Assembly: GCF_000372725.1 (NCBI RefSeq)
Contig: NW_005199926.1
Coordinates: forward strand, 75,189-139,188
Origin: Emiliania huxleyi CCMP1516
Lineage: Eukaryota > Haptophyta > Isochrysidales > Noelaerhabdaceae
DNA: 64,000 bases
Direction of reading: 5' to 3'
A program made the translations under genes and the position numbers. Below, one piece after another: positions 20,474-30,791 of this stretch. Below the pieces are notes generated by a model. It was not told the DNA's origin and ran no database searches. It worked only from the letters and a program-made list of their open reading frames with translations. Positions within the stretch are counted from its first letter, which is position 1, and each line of letters starts with the position of its first letter.

Positions 20474-21481
20474 CTGAGGGAGGGTGTAGAGGATGTAGAG
20501 TGTAGAGCGCTGTAGAGCTGTAGAGATGTAGAGCGCTGGAGAGCGCTGTAGAGCGCTGTAGAGCTGTAGAGCTCTACATCCGCCGCGCCCGCGGGACGAA
20601 GCGCCTCCGTTGTAGAGCGATGTAGAGGCGCTCTACAACGTGAAATCTCTAACAAACTCTTGTTATGACCCCCCCCAATGAACACACCAGTGAGGGAGGG
20701 CGAGACGATCGGAGGGGTCCCGTACCATGCGGAATCGACCCTATCAAGTGCTCAAGTGCTCAACAAACTCTACATCATAAGCGGCGAACGAGGCACGGTC
20801 GCTCTCCGACATGAGGCGCGTTGCACTTGCCAGTGCGGCCCTGGCCTTCTGTCTGCCCGCCCAATGGGTGGCAGGTGCCTCTGCTGCTATGGCATGCCTC
20901 ACGGCTGCGACTGGCCGGCGCCTCGGCGCGTCAGCTCGGCTCGGCGTAGCGATCGTGGCCAGCGCAACTCGCCTGGACTCAACGCTCAGCCAGGAGCTCC
21001 CGCACGCGCTGGCGCGAGTCATGGCGCATGCAACGCGTCTGAATGCTCGCCTCGCCTCGCGCAAATGCGACCGTCCTCGCAGCCGACAGTCCACCGCCTG
21101 CTAAAGAAGCACAGCGACGAATGCGGCACCGGCGACGCATGGCAGGCTGGTGATGACGCAGTTATGGGGTGTTGTGTGCCATCAGAGTGACTCTCTGTGT
21201 GTCAGGGATAGTCAGGGCCGTCCATCAGAGCTCCAGTAAGCTCGGAGACACCCCATTAGCGCGGCTCGACCTCTTTGAGTCACTGCCTTCCCGGCGGTTT
21301 GTGGCTGTAGAGCCTCTACAACATACTCTACAGCAAAATCGCGCTCTACATCGCTCTACAACGGAGGCGCTTCGTCCCGCGGCGGATGTAGAGCTCTACA
21401 GCTCTACAGCGCTCCAGAGCGCTCTACATCTCTACAGCTCTACAGCGCTCTACACTCTACATCCTCTACACCCTCCCTCAG
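20474..21481. mobile_element. Complete TGTAGAG-family non-autonomous TIR element with 8-bp target duplication
   Basis: The element starts CTGAGGGAGGGTGTAGAG and ends with its reverse complement. The octamer CCGTGAAC flanks it at 20466-20473 and 21482-21489. The outer roughly 180 bp on each side are inverted copies packed with TGTAGAG/CTCTACA motifs, and the middle carries the AAGTGCTC repeat and the GTACGGGACCCC module. No transposase domain is visible. An ORF at 20744-21094 (minus) has no recognisable domain. By its target duplication it is hAT-like. Fragments lie at 2343-2760, 3980-5250, 48440-48535 and about 57000. Confidence 0.85.
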
Positions 21482-21489
21482 CCGTGAAC

Positions 21490-22038
21490 TTCCCTCTTCC
21501 GTCTCGAGCCTGAACTGCCCGATGCCCGTCGCGCGTCGGACATGTCGCACCAGGGGGAGGATCCGAGCCTGCCCTAGTGCCCAGAGCCTGCCACCCACGT
21601 GCCGCCGAGATGTCGCCTATGTGAAAGAGGCCCCCTCCCCCTCGTCGCGTGTGTGTAGTCAGTCGCTCAGAAGTCCCTCTCCGCGTGCGATGCGCCGCCC
21701 CTCGCCCTCCCCCTTGCCAAAATCCTCCTGCAAACAAAGGTGGGACGTCATCTCACGTCTGTCTGTCCTCCTCCCAGGACGGTCGCTCGTATGCGTTGTC
21801 ATTTGTTCTTTCTTTCTGCGCGCGATCCGCGAAGGTGACCGCGTTGAGAGAGAGAGAGAGAGCTGTTGCGCGCGAAAGTGAACGAACGAGGGAATTGCCG
21901 ACCGGGTAAAGAAAGAACGCAACAAGAAAGCGCGGAATCTTCTCTAGCACGCGCCAGTCCGCAGCTGGGTCCCCCGAATTTTAAAATTCTTCTCGCAGAC
22001 CTTTCGCGGACTTCCACAGTGCCAAGCCGCGCGCAACG
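21490..22038. promoter_or_regulatory. Upstream region of the FPG-type glycosylase gene
   Basis: Non-coding, with a GA microsatellite at about 21847-21862. No specific promoter element can be assigned. Confidence 0.35.
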
Positions 22039-23734
22039 ATGCCCGAGCTTCCGGAGGTGGAGGCCCAGCGCAGTACCATCGAGGCTGCGACGCTTGGGCG
22101 CCGCATCGCCACCCTGATTGCCGTGGAGCAGGGCGGCGGGCCGCGTGAAGGGCAGTTCGACGACAAGGTGATTGCAGAGGAAGTCACGCCCGACGTCCTG
22201 GCCATCACGCTGCAGGATCGGTGGGTGCTCGGCGTGCGTCGCCGAGGCAAGCAGCTCTGGCTGGAGCTCGGCGAGAGCAAGGGCGGCGCTTGCTGCGCGT
22301 GCCTCCTTATCCACATGGGCATGACCGGCGCTGTGATCGTGCAGGGCGTCGCCGCCCCCGTCTACAAGTCATTCGCTGTCGACGAGACGGCGTGGCCGCC
22401 TCGCTTCACCAAGCTGGAGCTGCTGATGGCCGATGCAGCGGGCGTCTCCGCGCCCTGCGTCCGCCTGGCCTTCACCGACCCGCGTCGCTTCGGGCGGGTG
22501 CTGCTCCGAGGCGCCGACCCGTTCTCCCGGCCGCCGCTGAGCGCCCTCGCCGCCGACCCGGTCACGGACCCGCCGTCGGCTGAGGCGTTCGCGAGCGTGC
22601 TGCGGCGGGTGCGCGCGCCGATCAAGGCCGCGCTCCTCGACCAAGGCCGCGTCGTCTGCGGCGTTGGCAACTGGGTGGCTGACGAAGTGCTGTACCAGGC
22701 GGGCGTGCTGCCGGCGGCGCCCTGCGAGAGCCTCTCCGAGGAGCAGCTGGCGGCGATCCACGCGCAGGTGCTCGCCGTCTGCACCGCCGCGTGCGGCCGC
22801 CTCGAGCGCGGCTGCGACTTCCCCGTCGGCTGGCTCTTCCACCACCGCTGGCAGGCGCGCAAGCCCGGCCCACACCCCCCTCCCGACCGTCCCTGAAGCC
22901 CGCCCGCACCCCTCCCGCTCCGCCTGACCGCCGCCCTCCCTCCCTCGCCTCCCTCCTCGCCGCCCACCGGTGCAGGGCCAAACGTCGGGCTCGATGGCGT
23001 CGCCGCTCGGCCGGATCCACTTTGACACCGTCGGAGGGAGGACGACGGCCTTCGTGCCGGCCCGGCAGGTAAAGGGGCAGGCGGCGGGCAAGGCGGGAGG
23101 CGAGGCCAAAGGCAAGGCGGGGGGCAGGAAGGGGGTCAAGGCGGGGGCCAGGGCGGCGGAGGCGGGCGAGGTGGCGGGGGCGGCGGCGGCGGGCGAGGAA
23201 GCGGTGGGCAAGGACAAGGGCAAGGACAAGGGGAAGGGCAAGGCGGGGGGGCGCGCAAAGCGAGGGACGGCGGAGGGGGCGCCTCCAGACAGCGGCGAGG
23301 CGGCGTGCGGCGGGGCCGCGGCCTCGGGTGGGGCAGGCTCGGCTGCCATCCTGGCGGGCGGGTGGGCGACGCTGACTGGCCTCGCGTCGCGCGCCGACCT
23401 CAACGGCGCGCAGGCGCAGGTGCTGAAGCGGTGCACCGGCAAGGCGACGGCTGGGCGGTGGAAGGTCAAGGCGCACTCGCAGCGACCTGGGCCGCTCCGC
23501 CTCGCAGTGTGGGCGGCGACCCTTGACGAGTCTTGCTGAGAACAGGTGCGCGGAGAGGTCCTCGCCGTGCGGGCCGAGAGCTTGGCGCCCTGCGAGCCGG
23601 TGGATGAGGCGGCGGGCGAGCAGGCGCGGGCCGAGCCGCCGCGTGGAGGTGGACGGCGGCGGGAGGCTGCGCCGGTCACCGCGGAGGAGCCAGAGGGGAA
23701 GCGGCCGCGAAGGTCGCGGCAGGCTGCCGCGTGA
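22039..23734 (+). CDS. FPG: Formamidopyrimidine-DNA glycosylase (FPG/MutM type) with Lys/Gly/Ala-rich C-terminal extension
   Basis: The exons are 22039-22854, 22976-23470 and 23546-23734, both introns GC-AG, for 499 residues. The N-terminus is the invariant MPELPEVEA with catalytic Pro2 and Glu3. LLIHMGMTG, DPRRFGR and the helix-two-turn-helix GVGNWVADEVLYQAG follow. As in plant FPG, the C-terminal zinc finger is absent and replaced by a zincless-type motif (FHHRW ... IHFDTVGGRTTAFVP). The enzyme removes oxidised purines and pyrimidines and cuts the AP site. The roughly 90-residue KG/AG-rich region is followed by SRADLNG ... GRWKVKVRGEVLAV, a small beta-barrel-like motif seen in MYND and related proteins. 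It ends in a basic, NLS-like KRPRRSR, so nuclear action is expected. Confidence 0.9.
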
Positions 23735-23798
23735 TGGTGGTGCGCTGGCGCGATCTCAACGAGGGTGGCAGCTGGAGCGAGTGTCGTGGCCGTGGCCA

Positions 23799-24127
23799 CG
23801 AAGATCAAGAAAATAAGCGCCGGTGACACTCTCGGACGCTGGGGACTGCGGCTTCCTCTAAGAGCTAAGTCAACTTTTTGAGACGAGAGAAAGAGAGGAC
23901 GGCCTCCTCATTTTGCTTTTTTGGCTTAAGCTATACGAACTTTCTGAAAATATCTCGGTCATATCTCGACTGTATCTCGGTGTGTTGACGTGAAGCACGA
24001 GATTTGTCATTATGAACTCGGGTGTTATAGCTAAGCCAAACGGATCTCAAAAAGTTGACTTAGGAAGCCGCAGGTCCTAGCGGTAGCGCCTAATGCGACG
24101 CCGCCGCGGCGCTTATTTTCTTCATCT
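23799..24127. repeat. Inverted-repeat element (about 330 bp)
   Basis: AAGAAAATAAGCGCC near 23810 and its reverse complement near 24108, together with TGCGGCTTCCT...AAGTCAACTTTTTGAGA at 23848 and its complement near 24040-24070, form long imperfect terminal inverted repeats around an AT-rich centre. It resembles a MITE. No target duplication was resolved. Confidence 0.6.
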
Positions 24128-24175
24128 TTGTATTTATCTTTATATTGAAACCGGCGGCGAGGGGCGTGTCACGCC

Positions 24176-24550
24176 GTGTCCGGGCGAAGATACACCGAAG
24201 ATACACTCGAAGACACACTCGTGACTCGAAGATACACCCTTTATAATGAAGACACACGCCGAAGATACACGCCGCGAAGATACACCGTGGAGATACATCG
24301 AGTGTATCTTTCGCAAATCATAGGCAACTACAAGACTTTATCGGTCTCTCAGGGTCCTCCTGAGGGAAAGAAAAAATAGGGATGTAGGAAGTGGAACCAG
24401 ACACACGCCGAAGATACACGCCGAAGATACACCGTGGAGATACATCGAGTGTATCTTTCGCAAATCATAGGCAACTACAAGACTTTATCCGTCTCTCAGG
24501 GTCCTCCTGAGGGAAAGAAAAAATAGAGGCATGTAGGAAGTGGAACCAGA
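24176..24550. repeat. GAAGATACAC repeats and a 149-bp tandem duplication
   Basis: From 24180 short GAAGATACAC-type units recur. Then a 149-bp unit (24252-24400) is repeated almost identically at 24401-24550. Each copy contains the dyad AGATACA-TCGAG-TGTATCT and ends GTAGGAAGTGGAACCAG. Confidence 0.8.
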
Positions 24551-25129
24551 AGATTGGGGGGGGGGGGGGGTACACGAGTTGGCGGGACGAGTTGGAGCGC
24601 GAGGGCGGCGAATTGGCACAGAGCTCAGAGCCGACCAGTCGATTGCCGTGTGGTACTGCGTTCGCTGCCGCTGGCTGCTGCCTGCCGCCGGCTGCCGCTG
24701 GCTGCCGGGCGCCCGCCGCAAATCCAAATGGAAGACGAGGACTACGTGGTGGCGGCGGCCGCGGGGGCCGCTGGCACACGAGGTGTCGCGGTGAGGCACA
24801 GAGAATGGAGAGCCGAGCGCATCGGCGCATTGTGCCATCGCGTTGCGGTCAGTCAGGGCCTCGGCGACGGAGAGCGGGGCGGAGGAGCGGATGAGGCCGG
24901 GGCGGCGTTCAAGTGGAAGTAAGTGGAACATAGACGGAGGGGAGCTCTTCGAGGAATGCCTCCTCACGGCCAATAGAAGTCAAGAAAAGGCACGAAATTT
25001 TCTTCGCGGGGCTCTGCCCCGCACCCCGCTGGGGCTGCCAGCCCCAGACCCCAGGCTGGGGCTCCAGGCTGGGGTCTGCCAGCCCCAGACCCGAGTTAGG
25101 CGCTGGTCGGCGGCCCACAAGTCGCACGC
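24551..25129. other. Spacer with a G-run and a palindromic GC block
   Basis: A G-run lies at 24557-24570. An acidic-start ORF (MEDEDYVVAAAAG, 24729 on) is too short to support. At about 25030-25090 inverted and direct copies of GGGGCTGCCAGCCCC and CCAGGCTGGGG form a strong GC hairpin just upstream of the dioxygenase. Confidence 0.4.
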
Positions 25130-26628
25130 ATGGTCGTCGCCACGATCGACATCTCGCCCTTCGCAAACCCGGCGGCGCACGACGACGCCGCTCGCGCGCG
25201 AGCTGCTGCGGATTGGGACCGCGCGATGAGTGACGTGGGCTTTGCTGTCGTCGCGGGCCACGGCGTCGCGCCAGAGGTCGTGGGGGCGCTGCGGTCCGCG
25301 GCGCACGAGTTTTTCGAGCGGAGCGCCGAGGCGAAGGCTGCCTACTGCCACGGTCCGTACGGCAACCCCCTCGGCGGCTACACCGGCATCGGCACCGAGG
25401 CTGTCTCACGCACGCGGGACACGCACGGCGGCGACGGCGGCCGCAGCGCCGGGGCGAGCGCGGCGGCGCCGCCCGACTTGGTGGAGTCCTTCATCTTCAA
25501 GCCGGCCTCCCCCGCGGCGGCGCCGACTTGCCTCGATAAGCCTGCCTCGGCCTACCACAGCGAGCTGCTCCGAGTCCTCGGCTGCCTGCACCAGCTCACC
25601 GCCGCCGCGCTCAGCCTGCCGGCAGACTACTTTGAGCGCTTCTACTCGCCGCACGCCGAGGTGTCGCTGCGGCTCGCCTACTACCCCGCCCTCTCCGCCT
25701 CGGAGCAGGCCTCCTCCGCCGTCCGATACGGCGAGCACACCGACTACACCGGCCTCCCCCGCCTCCTGCAGGACGAGGGCCGCGACACGTCCACGACCTG
25801 TCCGGACACGTCCCGTAGGCTTCACGCTCCTCTCGCAGGACGAGAGCGACCTGGGCGAGGAAGGCGCGCGGGAGCCCCGATGCTGCCTAGGCTGTACCCG
25901 CCCCCCCCCTTCCCCACCCCCTCCCCCTCCCACCACCCTCGCAGGCGCGGGCGGGCTGCAGGCGGAGCTAGACACTTCCTAGACACTTCCTAGGCCTCTC
26001 ACGCCGCACGCCGCACGCTCCTCGGACCTGTCCACGCCACGTCCGCAGGTCAAGCTCCGCTCCGGGCACTGGCACGCCCTCCAACCCGTGCGCGGCTGCT
26101 TCGTCGTCAACATCGGAGACTTGTACGAGGCGCGGCACACACACACTCCCGCACCACACACACACTCCCGCACCACACCACACACTCCCGCGTGCACACA
26201 CACTCCACCGGCAAACACACTCCCGCGTGCACACACTCTACCGCGGCGAGCGGCCAGACCGCAGCTTGAATGGGCGGCCCCGGCCGACAGGTGTGGACCA
26301 ACGGCCGGTGGCGCTCCACCGTCCACCGCGTGATGAAGCCGCCCGCCGGCAGCGCCTCCGCCGCGGCGCCCCGCCTCTCCATCCCCTTCTTCACGGGTCC
26401 GCATAACGAGGCGGTCATCGAGGCGCGCTGCTCTTGTGCCTGCCCACGCACCGCAGACGCAGTCGCTGGTCCTCGGACCCGTCCCCCGGACCCCTCCCCC
26501 CGGACCCTCTCCTCCAAGCCCTCCCGCAGGCGCTGCCCACTTGCGTCGACGAGGAGCACCCGCCGCTGTACGAGCCCGTCCTGGCCAGAGAGCACTTGCG
26601 GAGGAAGCTCAGCGCGTCCAACGTGTAG
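25130..26628 (+). CDS. 2-oxoglutarate/Fe(II) dioxygenase, isopenicillin-N-synthase-like (paralogue A)
   Basis: Six exons, 25130-25751, 25819-25863, 25945-25961, 26049-26129, 26291-26422 and 26530-26628, give 331 residues. All five introns are GC-AG. The N-terminal DIOX_N part has WDRAMSDVGFAVVAGHGV and HGPYGNPLGGYTG. The iron ligands are His203 and Asp205 (GEHTDYTGF) and His267 (RSTVHRV). The 2-oxoglutarate-binding motif RLS is at 283-285, and FVVNIGDLYE and the closing LPTCVDEEHPPLY are typical. Such enzymes hydroxylate or desaturate small molecules, and the substrate here is unknown. A 17-bp exon (25945-25961) is needed to keep the frame. Intron 3 carries the 11-mer CTAGACACTTC and intron 4 is a CACA-rich minisatellite. 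Its paralogue is at 33126. Confidence 0.9.
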
Positions 26629-27889
26629 CGGCGCGACAAGCTTCCTCCCCCTGTACATTGGCTCCCCCCCCCTGTACACTTGGCTCTCCCAGTCCGGGCA
26701 CTGCCACCGCCCGGAGGCGGCGGCGGCGGGAGAGATGCGGCTGCGAGAGCGGGCAGCGGCTTCAGCAGAGGCTTCAGCAGAGGGCGCACGCCCCAGCTGG
26801 CTCGTCCCGCCTCTCCTCGTTGGGGCGCGCGGCACTGCGATGACGCTCTCTCGCGACGAAAGGTGGCAGAAGGAGGGAGGCGCCGCCCCGCATCTGCCAA
26901 CCATCCCAACCATCCCGGAGGCGCCGCTCCCTGCCCGCCCGCCTGTCCGCCCCCCAGATACAATCCCCCCCCCCCTCCCCCCCCCCCGGCGCCCAACCCC
27001 CTTGCGCCTCCACACACACCAACTCACCCGGCGCGCGGCACTCGAGGGCGGGGGCAGCTCTCTCTCTCTGCCCCCGCCCCGCGCCCGCGCGCCGCACAGC
27101 GGTCCCGAACGCGCTAGACAGCGGCTTCGCCACGCGGCACCCAGGGGGGGTGCGAGACCGCTTGCGGACGAGCGCCCGCCCCGCCGCCCGTGCTCTCGCC
27201 GTTCACCGCGCGTCCGACATCCAACGACCCCCCTCCCGCGCTCTCCACCCACCTCCCAACTCGCCCTGCACAGGCAGTCATGGCAAGACGAGAGTGCGCC
27301 CGCCCCCCCTCCTCTCCGCCAGGGGCTCGAGCAGCTTTGAGAACACCCCCTCGAGCAGAAGCCAGCCAGCGGCGGGCGGGCTCGCTCACCGACCGCCGGT
27401 TGAGGTCGGCTGTTTAGTGTTTTATGTCCTCCCCGTAACGCGTGAAAGAGCGTACAGTAAAAAGCAGCACAATCCACGCAAACAGGAAACACTCTCTTGC
27501 CGTGTGCGTACACTCCGACACACGCATAAGACATAACACACACTTCACACAGGGGCCGAAAAAATCCGGCAGCGGCACCGCAAGCGTAAAGGTCCGTAAT
27601 CGGAAAAAGTGCAATCACGACATATCACATATTTCACCGTTGGTCGTCGCGTCTCACCCTGACGCGAGCGTCTCGAAACCTCCGCGCTCTAAGAATGAGG
27701 GACAGCAGCGGGGCCCGGGGCGGCCACGGTCCACGGGAGGCGTCGGATACAGGCTGGCGGCCGCAACAAACACGGGAGGGGCGACACAAGAGGGGCGACG
27801 GCAGCGGAGCGTGTGCTCAAGGCACATCAAGTTGGGACACAGTGAAAGAGAAGTTATAATTTACGACTGGAAGGTGAAGAACAGCCACA
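26629..27889. other. Gene-free spacer, C-rich
   Basis: Long frames here (both strands) have Pro/Arg/Ser-only composition from biased DNA, with no recognisable domain. There is a C-run around 26965-26990. I see no gene. Confidence 0.45.
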
Positions 27890-28116
27890 CGCTCGCAGAC
27901 TATAGTCGAGCGCGTCGGAGAGGTGTTTCGACACCGAGTGTTTGAACGTTTCTTCGCAGAAGAAACGTCGAGAGAAAAAATCTCTCGCCGGTGTTCACAG
28001 AGCTCTGTGAACACCGGCTACTCGGCCTTAGCCGCCGGTACGTCAACAGTGCGATAGCCAAGTATCGCACTGTTGGGTCCCGATGGTGTCCCATCACAAA
28101 TTCGTGCTGTCGACAG
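27890..28116. other. Array of perfect inverted repeats (hairpin cluster)
   Basis: Consecutive, hardly spaced dyads are present. 27890-27912 has CGCTCG/CGAGCG around GACTATAGTC. 27922-27935 is GGTGT-TTCG-ACACC. 27946-27968 has a 10-bp stem ACGTTTCTTC with loop GCA. 27969-27987 is CGAGAGA-A5-TCTCTCG. 27988-28017 is a perfect 30-bp palindrome (arm CCGGTGTTCACAGAG). 28023-28034 is CGGC-CTTA-GCCG. 28044-28075 has a 13-bp stem CAACAGTGCGATA with a 6-base loop. 28082-28095 is GATGG-TGTC-CCATC, and 28107-28116 is CTGTCGACAG. No protein is encoded. It could be a structured RNA, a hairpin-prone recombination scar or a regulatory leader of the PP2C gene downstream. Confidence 0.8.
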
Positions 28117-28511
28117 ATCATGTCCCTTGGTCGACTGCACCCGCCTTTGGACGGTTCTCCGACATGCTTAGATGAGTCTTTTTGTCTTTTTTTGGCTCGC
28201 CTGGCCTTCACCAGTGCGAACATATTCTTGCTCGTAGGAGCCGCTCGTCTTTCGTCCGAGCAAACGTGCGCCCGATCGCCCCATTAAGCACGTGCGAAGG
28301 GTATCCGAGCGCCGTAAACTCCCTGAGCTTGCTCGTCACGCTGAGTGCGAATCCCTCGTCATCGCTTGCCATCGCGACCACCTTGAGCAGGCATCCAACC
28401 ACGATGCCCGCGTGGGCCGTACACCCCACCCCAACCCCTGCGTTCGGGGTAGAGCCTCATCGCGCCCATCCAACAGCGCCCAGCCACGGAAAATTATCGC
28501 GGGACGTTCCG

Positions 28512-30248
28512 ATGGCCGACGCCAAGGCACGGAAGCGGCCGAGGGTCGAATGGACAGCGGTGGAGGCGGTGGACGGCGCGCGTGTCGTCTACAACCGCCC
28601 GTGCCAGAACCGGCCGCGGACGGACGAGAAGGGGCTGGACGCGACCAAGCGGGCGGTGCAGGCCAAGACCGACTCCTTCTGTGCGTGCTTCTCGCCGTCC
28701 GTGCGCGTGCGTGACCTGGGCTCCGGCAAGGAGATCCTCAAGGACGGGCGCGCCTTCCGCACGCGATACCAGACGGTCTTTCGCGAGAGCGGGACGGCGC
28801 TCGAGCAGCGGGTGTTGGCGCGGGCCGTGTTTGAGTCGGCGCGAGGCGGGAAGCGCTCGTTCGTGCTCGACCGCGAGCAGCACGCGTCGCTCATCACGCC
28901 GGTGGGCGCGATGCTCGACGGCACCCTCGGCCTTCGAGGGCCGCGTGAGCAAGGCCTGTGGGCGCTCTACGAGGTGGATGCGGCCGAGCGGCAGATTGCG
29001 GGCGTGTGGCTGGCTCCGGCGGCGGCGCCTGCCGCGGGCGCGGAGGGCGAGGCGGGCGAGGACCAGCTCGAGGCGCTGCGCCGCACTACGCAGTGGGGCG
29101 CCTTCGCCGCCGTCGTCGAGCAGCGGCTCGGCGCGGGCTGGCGGGTGCGGAGCGGGCCGCTGCACTCAGTGCGTGTCGGGTCGCACGAGCTGCAGGGCCG
29201 GCGGCCGACGATGGAGGACGAGGTGACGGTGGAGAGCGTCGCTGCGCCACACCTGGCGGGCCCGACGGGCTCGCCGCTCACCTTCCTCGGAGTGTACGAC
29301 GGGCACGGAGGCAGGGCGTGCGCGCGGTTCGCCGCGGAGAAGCTGCACGCGGCGCTGCTCGCTGCGGAGGCGTTCGAGAGGGGGGCGGTGCTCCCCGCCC
29401 TGAGGGAGGCGTTCCTCCTCACCGACGACGCCTTCCGCCAGACCGAGGCCGACTCGGGCGCCTGCGCGCTCGTTGCGCTCATCGTCGGCGGCCGCCTCTT
29501 TGTGGCGCACGTCGGCGACTCGCGCGCGGTGCTGTGTTCGGGGGCGGGCGGTGCGGCGGTGCGGCTGACCGAGGACCACAAGCCGGACGAGAGGGGCGAG
29601 CGGGCGCGCATCGAGCGCGCGGGCGGCGAGGTTGTCTTTGGAGGCCGCTGCTGGCGCGTCACGCACCCGCGCACGCAAATGATGCTCGCGACGTCCCGCT
29701 CCCTCGGGGACATCGCCTTCAAGCAGTCTTGGGAGCGGGCAGCCGCGGAGGCGAGGGTCGAGGCGCAGATCGAGCGCGAGGCGGCCGCCGACGACGCCGA
29801 CGCCGACGCCGCAGGGGCCGGCGAGGCGGGCGGCGCGCGCCTGACCGCCCCCGCCGCGCCGGCTCCGTCGGACGCGGGCGCCGGCTCGGCCGGCGCGGCT
29901 GGAGGCCCGGCGGGGTGCGACTTGTCGATCGAGGTGCCGCGGCAGCAGGAGGCGCCCCCGCCGCTCGGCGAGGGCAGCGCCGCGCCGGAGCTTCCGCAGC
30001 TGCTGCTCGCCGAGCCGACCGTTGCGGAGCGGCCTCTCTGCGCCGCAGACCGGTTCGTCATCCTCGCGTGCGACGGCGTCTGGGACGTGCTGACCGACCA
30101 GCAGGCGTGCGACTGCGTGCGGAGCGCGCTGGCCGCGGAGAACGCGACTCCCACCGAGGCGGCCAAGAAGCTGGCGGGCGAGGCGTACGCCGCCGGCTCG
30201 ACAGACAACATCTCCGTGGTGGTTGCTGCCATCCTGCCGTACTTGTGA
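28512..30248 (+). CDS. PP2C-family protein phosphatase (PPM)
   Basis: Single exon, 578 residues from MADAKARKRPRVEW. In-frame Mets at 28404 and 28182 exist, but the added peptide looks non-coding. After a roughly 210-residue N-terminal region of unknown fold, the catalytic domain has all PPM motifs: RRPTMEDE, GVYDGHGG, VAHVGDSRAVL, LTEDHKPDE, TSRSLGD, ILACDGVWDVLTDQ and GSTDNISVVV. The metal-binding Asp residues (in MEDE, YDGHGG, CDGVWD and TDN) are intact, so it should be an active Mg/Mn-dependent Ser/Thr phosphatase. A 120-residue Ala/Asp/Glu-rich insert interrupts the domain between SLGD and the CDG motif. KARKRPR at the N-terminus could be a nuclear signal. A hairpin cluster lies 400-620 bp upstream. 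Confidence 0.9.
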   Translation: MADAKARKRPRVEWTAVEAVDGARVVYNRPCQNRPRTDEKGLDATKRAVQAKTDSFCACFSPSVRVRDLGSGKEILKDGRAFRTRYQTVFRESGTALEQRVLARAVFESARGGKRSFVLDREQHASLITPVGAMLDGTLGLRGPREQGLWALYEVDAAERQIAGVWLAPAAAPAAGAEGEAGEDQLEALRRTTQWGAFAAVVEQRLGAGWRVRSGPLHSVRVGSHELQGRRPTMEDEVTVESVAAPHLAGPTGSPLTFLGVYDGHGGRACARFAAEKLHAALLAAEAFERGAVLPALREAFLLTDDAFRQTEADSGACALVALIVGGRLFVAHVGDSRAVLCSGAGGAAVRLTEDHKPDERGERARIERAGGEVVFGGRCWRVTHPRTQMMLATSRSLGDIAFKQSWERAAAEARVEAQIEREAAADDADADAAGAGEAGGARLTAPAAPAPSDAGAGSAGAAGGPAGCDLSIEVPRQQEAPPPLGEGSAAPELPQLLLAEPTVAERPLCAADRFVILACDGVWDVLTDQQACDCVRSALAAENATPTEAAKKLAGEAYAAGSTDNISVVVAAILPYL

Positions 30249-30791
30249 TTGCCCCAGACGAAATGGGGAGCGGGCGCGTTCTCTCGCGACGAAGGCGGAG
30301 ACGCGGAGAGCCGCCCCCCCCCACGCCCGACACCTCAGCTCGCTGTGAGTCTGAGGCGACGGCATCGGCGGACAGCGGACACTTCCCAGAGCGTGCACCG
30401 TGCAGTCTGCAGAGACGAGACGCGAGAGAGACTCCCAACCGCAAGCGAGAGCGAGACAGAGAGCGAGAGAGGAGCTCCTCTCCCTGTATTTATTGTCTCT
30501 GTGAACATGCACAAACCTGGAGTTTATCGTTCTTGCGTATGCACACATACACGGCCGGCCGCCGCGCGACGTCAGCCGCGACTCAGGTGTGTCTCAGCCG
30601 GGGGGCTGCCGCTAGCCGCGACTAGACTAAGCAAGCACCTCTCACAGTGTCGCGCGGTGCAGCAGCAGGCGGCCACCGACCGACGGGCGGGTGCGTGCGC
30701 CCGCGTCCGGTTCGGAGCGGCGGCGCGGCGCAAGCGCACGGTGTGAGGAGAGGGGCGGCAGAAGCGGCGGCGGCGACAGCGCGCGGGCCGC
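30249..30791. other. Intergenic region between convergent PP2C and light-harvesting genes
   Basis: There is a short GAGA/AGCGAGAG-rich tract at about 30440-30475. No gene is supported. Confidence 0.45.

Noticed and set aside
26107-27618. 503-residue minus-strand ORF
   Set aside because: It overlaps dioxygenase A exons in antisense and runs through simple repeats. No domain is recognisable.
28958-30625. 555-residue plus-strand and several minus-strand ORFs over the PP2C gene
   Set aside because: They are shadow frames of the phosphatase, which carries every family motif in its own frame.
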